The notes under the pieces were generated by a model that saw only the letters and a program-made list of their open reading frames with translations, did not search any database and had not been told where the DNA came from. From NCBI GenBank assembly GCA_005880395.1, contig VBHQ01000153.1, positions 1 to 34,648 of the forward strand: DNA of 34,648 bases, given 5' to 3'. This document shows positions 8,209 through 15,523 of the stretch, one piece after another; positions within the stretch are counted from its first letter, which is position 1, and every line of letters begins with the position of its first letter. The position numbers were made by a program, and so were the translations under genes. The DNA comes from Chloroflexota bacterium (lineage in GTDB: Bacteria > Chloroflexota > Dormibacteria > CF-121).

Positions 8209-10119
8209 ATGCCCATCCATTGGATTCATAAGCAACTGGTAAGGACGATGATGGCGAGCCTGCTTTCGGCAGGCGTCGTCTTGCTGCAAGTCCCTACTGC
8301 GGCACTGGCCAACATGTCGTTCACCACCACGGCCGGATGGCGGTTACTCAATGTCCCACAGATTTTTCAGACACATGGCCTCAGCTGTGAGGCGGCAGCC
8401 GAACAGATGGCGCTCGCGTACCAAGGCGTCAACGTCAGCCAGGATGCCTTATTGAGCGCGATGCCGGTAGATCGTCGTGGGCCGACCTGGGACAGCACGG
8501 GAATGCACTGGAGCGATCCCTATGACGTCTTTGTTGGCAATCCTGATGGCAGTGAGCGATTGTTAACCGGATACGGCACCTATTACGGTCCGGTGGTAAA
8601 AGCCGCGCAGCGATACGGTGGTGTGGTTGTCCAGTACGGTGAGGGGATCCAGCCGCCCACGATTTACCAGGCGGTGATGACCGGCCATCCGGTCGTCTCC
8701 TGGGTTGGATTCGATTGGAAGTGGCATCAGGTCTCCCACTACCGTGCATGGGATGGCGACCTGGTGCAATTCGGCAGTCCGTACGAGCATGCCGTGACGA
8801 TCATCGGCGTTACCAACGACAACCTGCTCATCAACAATCCCTGGTTCGGGCAGCAATGGATTTCTAAGCCGACGTTCGAGGCTTCGTACGGGACCTTCAA
8901 TCACATGTCGGTGATCTTCGGTGCGAGGGCAAATGATCCCGGGCCGAACACGAGCAGCACCCCGTACCAGGGCGCGACGCCAGTTCCACAAGACACGTAT
9001 CACACGCTTCAACCCAGTCGAATTCTCGATACCCGCGACGGAACCGGAGCCACGGCGCCTGGACCGCTTGGTAACGACGGAACCATGACCTTGCAGGTTG
9101 CCGGACGGGGCGGGGTGCCGGCGACTGGAGCCACGGCTGCCGTGCTCAATGTGACGGCGGTCAATCCGAGCACCGCGAGCTACCTGACGGTCTATCCTTC
9201 GGGCACGGCGCGGCCAAACACCTCCAACTTGAACTGGGTGGCGGGCAAGACCATGCCCAACCTTGTCGAGACTCCGATCGGCGCTGACGGCAAGGTTGCG
9301 TTCTACAACCATTTCGGCACCGTCCATGTCGTCGTCGACGTGGCCGGGTACTTCGGACCCTCCGCTGCTCCAACCGATGGGCTGCTGAATGCGTTAGTAC
9401 CGTCGCGCCTACTGGATACAAGAGATGGAACCGGCGGATACAGGGGCGCGTTGGGGCAAGCCTCGACGCTCAACCTGCAGGTCGCCGGGCGCGGGGGGGT
9501 TCCTGCCAGCGGCGCCGCCGCCGTGGTGCTGAACGTCACGGTTACCGGTCCGACTGCGGCCAGCTATCTGACGGTCTATCCCACCGGGGCCCAACGGCCG
9601 CTGGCATCCAATTTGAACTTTGTTGCCGGTCAAACCGTGCCAAACCGGGTCATCGTGTCAATAGGCGCCGGTGGACAGGTAAGCATTTTCAACTTCCAGG
9701 GCAGCACGCACGTTGTCGTGGACGTGTCTGGCTGGGTCAGCAATGGAACTGAGGCCACGACCGGGAGCCATTTCAGCGCGGTCAGCCCTCAGCGAATCCT
9801 GGACACCCGAAACGGCCTGGGTATTGTGCCCCCAGCGGGCATGGCGTCGGTCGGCCTGGCTGATTCGGCAAGTACCGGCGTGACTGCACTGGTCCTCAAC
9901 GTCACCGTTACCGACGTCAGCTCAGCCAGTTATCTGACCCTGTGGCCCGACGGCACCGCGCGGCCGCTCGCGTCCGATCTGAACTTCGGCCCCGGCGACA
10001 CGGTCCCCAATCTCGTCATCGTGAAAGTGGGTCCGAACGGGGCCTTCGATTTCTTCAACCACACGGGTTACGCGGACGTGGTCATCGACCTGGTGGGCTA
10101 CTTCGGGCCGGTCGGCTGA
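8209..10119 (+). CDS. Exported C39-family cysteine peptidase with three LDTR/SYLTVYP repeats
   Basis: 636 aa. ATG 8209 is chosen for AGGAG five bases upstream; ATG 8206 and GTG 8161 are alternatives. The Sec signal peptide ends near VPTAALA. The peptidase_C39_2 domain spans about residues 35-245: the oxyanion Gln and nucleophilic Cys in PQIFQTHGLSCEAAAEQ, His in YEHAVTIIGV and NNPWFG as the third position, so the catalytic set is complete. Three C-terminal repeats follow (residues 264-392, 393-521, 522-636) with the pattern RILDTRxGxG, GVPxxGAxAxVLNVT, SYLTVYPxGxxRPxxSNLN, and HVVVDVxGYF. This repeat is common in surface proteins of Actinobacteria and Chloroflexota; its ligand is not known to me. 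Probably a cell-wall-associated or secreted protease. The end overlaps the convergent UXS-like pseudogene by 22 bp. Confidence 0.88.
   Translation: MPIHWIHKQLVRTMMASLLSAGVVLLQVPTAALANMSFTTTAGWRLLNVPQIFQTHGLSCEAAAEQMALAYQGVNVSQDALLSAMPVDRRGPTWDSTGMHWSDPYDVFVGNPDGSERLLTGYGTYYGPVVKAAQRYGGVVVQYGEGIQPPTIYQAVMTGHPVVSWVGFDWKWHQVSHYRAWDGDLVQFGSPYEHAVTIIGVTNDNLLINNPWFGQQWISKPTFEASYGTFNHMSVIFGARANDPGPNTSSTPYQGATPVPQDTYHTLQPSRILDTRDGTGATAPGPLGNDGTMTLQVAGRGGVPATGATAAVLNVTAVNPSTASYLTVYPSGTARPNTSNLNWVAGKTMPNLVETPIGADGKVAFYNHFGTVHVVVDVAGYFGPSAAPTDGLLNALVPSRLLDTRDGTGGYRGALGQASTLNLQVAGRGGVPASGAAAVVLNVTVTGPTAASYLTVYPTGAQRPLASNLNFVAGQTVPNRVIVSIGAGGQVSIFNFQGSTHVVVDVSGWVSNGTEATTGSHFSAVSPQRILDTRNGLGIVPPAGMASVGLADSASTGVTALVLNVTVTDVSSASYLTLWPDGTARPLASDLNFGPGDTVPNLVIVKVGPNGAFDFFNHTGYADVVIDLVGYFGPVG
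8998..10116 (+). repeat. Three tandem 129-codon domain repeats in the C39 protein
   Basis: Repeat starts aligned on YHTLQPSRILDT (8998), LNALVPSRLLDT (9385) and FSAVSPQRILDT (9772) are exactly 387 bp apart each time. DNA identity between units is only moderate, with different codons for the same residues, so the duplications are old and kept by selection on the protein. Confidence 0.85.
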
Positions 10120-10914
10120 CGCAAGCGCTCGCGGAAATAGGTGATCGTCTTTGCCAGCCCGTCATCGAGCGATGTCCTTGGCTCCCAGTTGAGCAGCTCA
10201 CGTGCCCGAGTGAGATCGGGCTTACGCTGACGCGGATCGTCCTCGGGCAGCGGTTTGAAGACGATCTCGCTTCGGCTACCGCACAACGCACGGATCCGAT
10301 TTGCCAATTCGATCATCGTGACTTCATCGGTGGTCCCGAGGTTCACCGGAGAGGCGTAGCTGGATCGCATCAGGCGGATGACGCCTTCGATCAGGTCATC
10401 CACGTAGCAAAGACTTCGTGTCTGGGAGCCGTCGCCATAGATGGTGATCGGTTGATTGTGCAGCGCCTGTAGCAGGAAATTCGGCACCGCTCGTCCGTCG
10501 TCGACCCGCATGCGCTCGCCGTAGGTGTTGAAGATGCGAACAATGCGCGTCTCCATGCTATGGGCGCGGTGGTAGGCCATGGTGAAAGCCTCGCTTGGCG
10601 CGGGCCAGTCCCAGCATGTTGTGGGTCCCCAGCGTGCCGACCTTGAGCGTCGCGATTGGGTGGTCCGCGTAGTCAACCGGTGACGCCGGCGAGGCGAAGT
10701 GGAGAACCCCATCAACCGCGTCGTTCAGGTACAGGGGTTCACTGACGTTGTGCTGAATGGATTCGAATCCCTTGCGGCCCTGGAGATGCGCAACGTTCTG
10801 GGCGACGCCAGTGACCAGGTTATCCACACAGAGGACCTGCCAGCCGTCCTCCAGCAGCCGCTCACAAAGGTGTGAGCCGAGAAAGCCGGCCCCGCCGGTG
10901 ACAACCGCGCGCAT
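10098..10914 (-). pseudogene. UDP-glucuronate decarboxylase-like SDR, internal deletion plus frameshift
   Basis: The N-terminal part (from ATG 10914) reads [16 protein letters not shown] for NAD binding, then [11 protein letters not shown] and [12 protein letters not shown], typical of extended SDRs of the UXS / dTDP-glucose dehydratase group. At about 10590-10600 the frame changes: the homologous continuation ([45 protein letters not shown]) is in the next frame down to TAG 10098. By comparison with the family, about 45 residues are missing at the junction. These are the segment with STSEVYGDP and the catalytic YxxxK, so no active enzyme can be made even if the shift were bypassed. It would have converted UDP-glucuronate, the product of the neighbouring dehydrogenase, to UDP-xylose. 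Assembly error is the main alternative. Confidence 0.88.
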
Positions 10915-10926
10915 TGTTAGATGGAA

Positions 10927-10965
10927 GCCCCCCCCGCCCTACCCATCCACAGAGGGGGAGGGAAA
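10927..10965. repeat. GC palindrome copy C, intergenic
   Basis: C-rich left arm (GCCCTACCC) and intact right arm AGAGGGGGAGGGA between ugd and the UXS-like gene. The left half has diverged. It lies just downstream of the ugd stop... read on the minus strand, between the two genes of that operon. Confidence 0.65.
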
Positions 10966-10969
10966 TAAA

Positions 10970-12265
10970 TCAGGATCGGCCGACGCCTCGGTAGACAAAA
11001 CCGAGCTCGCGCATAACGTTCGGTTCGTACAGGTTCCGGCCGTCGACGATAACCGGCCGCCGCATCACTCGCTTCATCCGCTCGAGGTCCAGCTGGCGAA
11101 ATTCCTCCCACTCGGTGACGAGCAGAACCGCATCCGCCCCGTTGGCCGCTTCATATGCATCGCGACAGTACTGGATGTCGTTCAATGTCTGTTTGAGAAC
11201 CGGCATGGCTTTGGGATCGTAAGCGCGCACCCGAGCGCCTTTCTGTTTCAGGCTATTGATGACGTCGATGGCCGGCGCTTCGCGAACGTCGTCGGTATTC
11301 GGTTTATACGCGAGTCCAAGGACGGCGATAACCTGATCGCGAAGCCCGCCCAGGACCTCGCGCAGCTTTTCGACAAGCAGCGTCCGCTGATCGAGGTTGA
11401 TCTCCATCACCGCATCGAGCAGTTCGGGGTGGTAACCAAGCGTCTCCGCTATCCGAGCAAGCGCTTTAACGTCCTTCGGGAAACACGATCCGCCATACCC
11501 AATGCCTGCGTCGAGGAACATCGGGCCGATCCGGCGATCCATTCCCATTCCCTGGGAAACGACCTTGACATCCGCGTCGACGCGCTCGCAGATCCGGGCG
11601 ATCTCGTTGATGAAGGAGATGCGCGTCGCCAGAAAGGCGTTCGAGGCGTACTTGATCATCTCTGCAGTGTGGAGATCCGTGATCAGGATGTTGGTATCAA
11701 GCCTGGCGTAGATCGCGGCCACCGCCTCTGCGGCCGGGCGGCTATGGGAGCCAAACACCAACCGGTCTGGGTGCATGAAGTCGTGGATGGCGCTGCCCTC
11801 GCGAAGAAACTCAGGATTCGAGACGACGGAAAACGGAATCTCCTCTTCGAGGTTTTCGCCGATGATGCGCGAGACGATATCGCCGGTCCCGATCGGCACC
11901 GTGCTCTTGTTGATGATGGTCATCGTGCGCTTCATTGCTTTTGCGATTGACCTCGCCGCCTGCTTGACAAACACAAGGTCTGCTTCGCCGCGACGGCCCA
12001 TCGGTGTACCAACCGCGACGAAGACGAATTCGGAATTGGGAATCGCGTCGGCATACTCGGTGGTAAATCGAAGGCGGTCAGCCTTGATGGCCCGGGTCAT
12101 GAGCTCCTGGAGGCCCGGTTCGTAGATGGTCGGCTTTCCCTGTTTAAGCGTGGCGATCTTGCTCGCATCGATATCGAGCGCGACCACCTCGTGTCCCAGA
12201 TCGGCCAGGCACGCCGCCGTAGTCAGACCGACATAACCGGTCCCGACGACGGAGAGGGAACTCAT
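10970..12265 (-). CDS. UDP-glucose/GDP-mannose 6-dehydrogenase family
   Basis: 431 aa from ATG 12265; a GTG ten codons upstream is in frame but invades the divergent gene's start. Rossmann motif GTGYVGL lies at residues 8-14. FVAVGTPM, STVPIGTGD, SNPEFLREGSAI, the catalytic Cys in GYGGSCFPKD and the C-terminal LGLAYKPNTDDVREAPAI are all present, so the enzyme looks complete. It oxidises a UDP- or GDP-hexose C6 to the uronic acid with 2 NAD+. The adjacent decarboxylase-like pseudogene, which uses UDP-glucuronate, makes UDP-glucose the likely substrate. Product would feed surface polysaccharide synthesis. With the decarboxylase broken, the pathway may now stop at the uronate. Confidence 0.93.
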   Translation of the reverse strand: MSSLSVVGTGYVGLTTAACLADLGHEVVALDIDASKIATLKQGKPTIYEPGLQELMTRAIKADRLRFTTEYADAIPNSEFVFVAVGTPMGRRGEADLVFVKQAARSIAKAMKRTMTIINKSTVPIGTGDIVSRIIGENLEEEIPFSVVSNPEFLREGSAIHDFMHPDRLVFGSHSRPAAEAVAAIYARLDTNILITDLHTAEMIKYASNAFLATRISFINEIARICERVDADVKVVSQGMGMDRRIGPMFLDAGIGYGGSCFPKDVKALARIAETLGYHPELLDAVMEINLDQRTLLVEKLREVLGGLRDQVIAVLGLAYKPNTDDVREAPAIDVINSLKQKGARVRAYDPKAMPVLKQTLNDIQYCRDAYEAANGADAVLLVTEWEEFRQLDLERMKRVMRRPVIVDGRNLYEPNVMRELGFVYRGVGRS

Positions 12266-12297
12266 GTCGCTTATGTAACCAAATGCCTCGGTCACGC

Positions 12298-12326
12298 TTG
12301 CGCCAGGAATCCGATACCGGTAGACT
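12298..12326 (+). promoter_or_regulatory. Candidate sigma-70 promoter, possibly leaderless
   Basis: TTGCGC (12298-12303), a 17-bp spacer, and TAGACT (12321-12326). The preferred ATG of the propeller gene begins at 12337, ten bases after the -10 box, with no Shine-Dalgarno site between, so the transcript would have almost no leader. Both boxes match the consensus only partly. Confidence 0.4.
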
Positions 12327-12336
12327 GGCCCGCGAC

Positions 12337-14889
12337 ATGCAGGTCCGCCGTCTGATCCAAGGATCGCTCGTGGGTGTGAGCATGCTGGCGGCGTCGTCGA
12401 TCTTGCCGACTGCGGCCGATTGGCCGACCTATCACCAGGACAATTCGCGGGCCGGCTACGACTCGAGCCAGCCCAACTTCGCGAGCGTCAGCCCAGGATG
12501 GTCGAGCGCAAGCCTAACCGGGATCGTCATGGCGTCACCGGTCGTGGTTGGTAGTCACGTCTACGTCGCCACCGAGGGCAATCACATCTATGACTTCGAC
12601 ACTGCCTCCGCGACGCCGGGCACGCCGATCTGGGATGTGTTCGTGGGAACGGCCGTCACGAGTGGTTGGGGGTGTGGCCAGGCGTTCGGCGGGATCACGA
12701 GCACGCCGGTTGCGGATGCTGCAGGCAATCGCCTGTACGTGTCGGGATTGCTAAATGTTGGCGGAGCCGTCAATTACTACCTGACCACGCTGAACCTGAC
12801 AACCGGCGCCGTCATCGCGCAAACGAAACTGGCGCCTGCCGGCTTGAACTGGGTCTACAACGGGCAGCGGGGCGCGCTGACGCTGGCCAACGGATATGTC
12901 TACGTGCCATTTGGCGGCCGCGACGGCGACTGCGGCACCTATCACGGATGGATTCTCGGGGTCAATGCCGGCACCCAAGCCCTGATCAGCTTTGAGACCG
13001 ATACGGCCGTCAACGGGACGCCGTTCTGGGCCACGGGCGGACTCGCGGTTGACTCCACAACCGGCGACATCCTGGGTGCGACCGGGAACAGCGGCTGTCC
13101 GTCGCAGCCCCACCAGACGCAAAGCGTGCTGCGATTGTCGCCGACTCTCGCCTTGCTTGATAGCTTCACCGAGCCCGACTGGCACAACAACACGTGTTTC
13201 GATGTCGATCTTGGTTCCGTGGCGCCACTTGTCCTTGGTGGCGGATATGGCTTCATCGTCGGCAAGCAAAGCATTGGCTACGTCATCCGCATCAACAGCC
13301 TGGGTGGTGTCGGTGGGCAGGCGTTTCCGCCGAACAACAACCTTGCCGCAGGCGACGTCTGCAACGGCGCTATGGCCTTCGGCGCCACGGCCTACGCGCC
13401 GCCCTACATCATTGTTCCCTGCGCCAACGGACTGGTCGCGCTGAACTACAACCCGGCGGGACCGTCGTTCTCCGTAGCCTGGCGCGGTCCGAACTTCTGG
13501 GCGACCCCGCCAATCGTGGCGGGAGGCGCGGCCTGGACGCTCGATACCGGCGGGAGCGGGCTGTACGCATTTGATCTGGCAACCGGGGCATTGCGATATC
13601 AGAGCCCGGCGATTAGCGTCAATCATTTCGCTTCGCCCTCCGAGTCAGCCAACACCGTCTTCGTTCCGGGAAGCAATCGCCTGCTGACATACTCGATGCT
13701 GGCATGTCCGAGCGCCCCCGCATACACGGGCTACTTCAACTGGTACGACACCGCGAGCAGCGGCATGTACGTCGACAACGTTCATGTCGTCAACCCAGGG
13801 GCCACTAACGCGGTTGGCTGCATCACTCTGTCCGGCGGCGGAACCCTCGGCTTCAATCTAAGCCCGGGCCAGGAGGGTTATTACCACTTTCCACAGGGAA
13901 CCATCGGCGGACCTCTAACGGTTCAATCTTCTGCGCGCATCATCCCCTCGCAGCGGGTGCTGTACGATCACTCCTTCAACGAAGTGGCCGCCAGCACCGC
14001 GGCTGATGCCGCGATGACTTCGTACTTCAACTGGTACGACAAGGCCAGCGCCGGAATGTTCGTGGACAATATTCACCTGCTGAATCCATCCACCACAACC
14101 TCGAGTGGAACGATCACCATTCCAGGGGCCGCGCCCCTGAGTTTTTCCGTTGGCGCGGGGCAGGAAGGCTATTACTCATTCCCCAACGGCACGATCGGCG
14201 GTCCCGTAACCGTGGCCGTCAGCAGCGGTCCCGCCGTGATCGCCTCCCAGCGGGTCATCTACTACGGATCCTTCAACGAAGTCCGGGCTCGGCCCGCAAG
14301 CGCAGCCGCCACCACTTCCTACTTCAACTGGTATGACCGACAAAGCGCCGGTATGCGCGTCGACAACGTTCACATTCTGAACCCGGGTGCCACGGCGGCG
14401 AGCGGGACGGTTGCCATCAGCGGCGGGCCGAGTCAGAACTTCAGCGTGGCCGCCGGTCAGGAGCAGTTTTATAGCTTCCCGGCGGGAACGATCGGTGGGC
14501 CAATCACGGTCATGGTGACATCCGGTCCGGGGGTCGTCGCCTCCCAACGCGTGGAGTACTACCAATCATTTAACGAGGTGTCGGCGTCTCAGCTGTCGGA
14601 TGCCTCGACCAAGTCCTACTTCAATTGGTATGACCGCCAAAGCACCGGAATGAGCGTCGATAATGTCCACGTCCTTAATCCCGGAGCAAGCACATCGACG
14701 GGGACGATCACGTTGCCCGGCCTACAGGACAACTTCAGCGTGGGAGCGGGACAGGAAGCCTACTACAGCTTCGCGCAGGGAACCATCGGAGGACCGGTGG
14801 TCGTCACGGTCACGGGAGGCCCAGCCGTGATCGCGACGCAGCGGGTCATTTTCTTCCAGTCGTTCAACGAGGTTGCGGCCGCCTCTTGA
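12337..14889 (+). CDS. Exported quinoprotein-like beta-propeller with four SFNEV-type repeats
   Basis: 850 aa from ATG 12337. An upstream in-frame ATG (12283) would add a charged extension before the signal peptide and is less likely. Signal peptide QVRRLIQGSLVGVSMLAASS, cleavage near PTAA. Residues about 30-460 are a PQQ-like (WD-type) propeller starting WPTYHQDNSRAGYD, with blade phrases ASPVVVGSHVYVATEGNHIY, GLYAFDLATGALRY and many Cys residues. No PQQ ligand set could be verified. Four repeats of about 97-99 residues follow, each beginning YFNWYDxxSxGMxVDNVHxLNP and ending with GTIGGPVxV, ASQRVxYYxSFNEV. This repeat type is frequent in Chloroflexota surface proteins. No sortase motif or C-terminal membrane anchor is seen, so it is probably secreted. 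Confidence 0.85.
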   Translation: MQVRRLIQGSLVGVSMLAASSILPTAADWPTYHQDNSRAGYDSSQPNFASVSPGWSSASLTGIVMASPVVVGSHVYVATEGNHIYDFDTASATPGTPIWDVFVGTAVTSGWGCGQAFGGITSTPVADAAGNRLYVSGLLNVGGAVNYYLTTLNLTTGAVIAQTKLAPAGLNWVYNGQRGALTLANGYVYVPFGGRDGDCGTYHGWILGVNAGTQALISFETDTAVNGTPFWATGGLAVDSTTGDILGATGNSGCPSQPHQTQSVLRLSPTLALLDSFTEPDWHNNTCFDVDLGSVAPLVLGGGYGFIVGKQSIGYVIRINSLGGVGGQAFPPNNNLAAGDVCNGAMAFGATAYAPPYIIVPCANGLVALNYNPAGPSFSVAWRGPNFWATPPIVAGGAAWTLDTGGSGLYAFDLATGALRYQSPAISVNHFASPSESANTVFVPGSNRLLTYSMLACPSAPAYTGYFNWYDTASSGMYVDNVHVVNPGATNAVGCITLSGGGTLGFNLSPGQEGYYHFPQGTIGGPLTVQSSARIIPSQRVLYDHSFNEVAASTAADAAMTSYFNWYDKASAGMFVDNIHLLNPSTTTSSGTITIPGAAPLSFSVGAGQEGYYSFPNGTIGGPVTVAVSSGPAVIASQRVIYYGSFNEVRARPASAAATTSYFNWYDRQSAGMRVDNVHILNPGATAASGTVAISGGPSQNFSVAAGQEQFYSFPAGTIGGPITVMVTSGPGVVASQRVEYYQSFNEVSASQLSDASTKSYFNWYDRQSTGMSVDNVHVLNPGASTSTGTITLPGLQDNFSVGAGQEAYYSFAQGTIGGPVVVTVTGGPAVIATQRVIFFQSFNEVAAAS
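13732..14886 (+). repeat. Four tandem ~98-codon surface repeats
   Basis: Units begin at 13732, 14023, 14320 and 14617, each with YFNWYD, and end with SFNEV. Spacing is 291, 297 and 297 bp. Unit 1 is the most divergent (lacks the SGP before the ASQRV-equivalent), while units 3 and 4 share YDRQS and are closest. This is consistent with stepwise duplication from the C-terminal side. Confidence 0.85.
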
Positions 14890-14897
14890 GGCCCCAC

Positions 14898-14919
14898 CCG
14901 GCCCTCCCCTGAGGGCCGG
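14898..14919. terminator. Hairpin between convergent genes (GC palindrome-related, copy D)
   Basis: CCGGCCCTC (14898-14906), loop CCCT, GAGGGCCGG (14911-14919): a perfect 9-bp stem just after the propeller gene stop and before the convergent GT4 remnant. No T-tract follows on either strand, so it may be a weak bidirectional terminator or simply another member of the GC palindrome family. Confidence 0.5.
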
Positions 14920-14926
14920 TAGAAGG

Positions 14927-15463
14927 TTAGGCGGCGTGGTCGCGAAGATCGCCCGAACGCCGGGCGATGAGCAGTCGGCGATAGGCGTCGGCGAGCCGGG
15001 CAGCGTGATAGGGCATCCCGTAGGGGATGACTTCCTGCACGGCGCCCGGAAAGAAGTCCTGAGCAAGGTGCCTGTCGAGCAATTTCGACGACGGACTGAT
15101 GACCAGCTTGATCGAGCGAGTCATCCATCGGTGGAAGGCGAGTGCCCGGCGAAGCAGGCGGTCATCATGCAGGCCGAGGACGATCGTTGGTCGAAAGGGC
15201 TCGATGTCGCTGCCGATGGCCAGCATGATCCCGGCGAGCGTCAGTCCCGTGAGGTTGTTGAGGTGCACGATCTCCGGTTGATTCTGGCTCAAGGAGCGGC
15301 GAACGCGGGCGGTCGTCCCGGGTAGTCGACGAAGGCCTGGCTCAATGGTCAGGATCGTGACCCGCTGGTCCTCCGCGAGCGCCGGGCCGAGCTCGCCGAC
15401 GTAGCCGGCGGCCTCGGGGACCAGGACTCCGGCCGAGCGGTTGTCGATCAGGCAGATCCTCAT
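14927..15463 (-). pseudogene. GT4 glycosyltransferase remnant (acceptor domain only)
   Basis: 178 codons in one open frame. The N-terminal half is the first Rossmann domain of GT4 enzymes: MRICLIDNRS, EIVHLNNLTGLTLAG, ISPSSKLLDRHLAQDFFPGA, VIPYGMP. A full GT4 would then continue for about 200 residues with the nucleotide-sugar-binding domain and its ExxxxxxxE motif. Here the sequence jumps to HAARLADAYRRLLIARR, which looks like the normal last helix of such enzymes. The simplest reading is an in-frame internal deletion that removed the donor-binding domain, leaving no transferase activity. A short natural variant is possible but I know of no such functional class. It is divergent from the GT87 gene. 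Confidence 0.7.
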
Positions 15464-15523
15464 CGCCTTGAAGAGTTAACGGCAAGTCCGAGATCACCCT
15501 TCCCGTTGCACCACCAGACTGTG
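15464..15523. promoter_or_regulatory. 60-bp divergent spacer, GT4 remnant / GT87
   Basis: Holds starts for both directions. No good Shine-Dalgarno site precedes the GT87 gene and only AAGGCG precedes the remnant. No clear promoter boxes. Confidence 0.3.
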
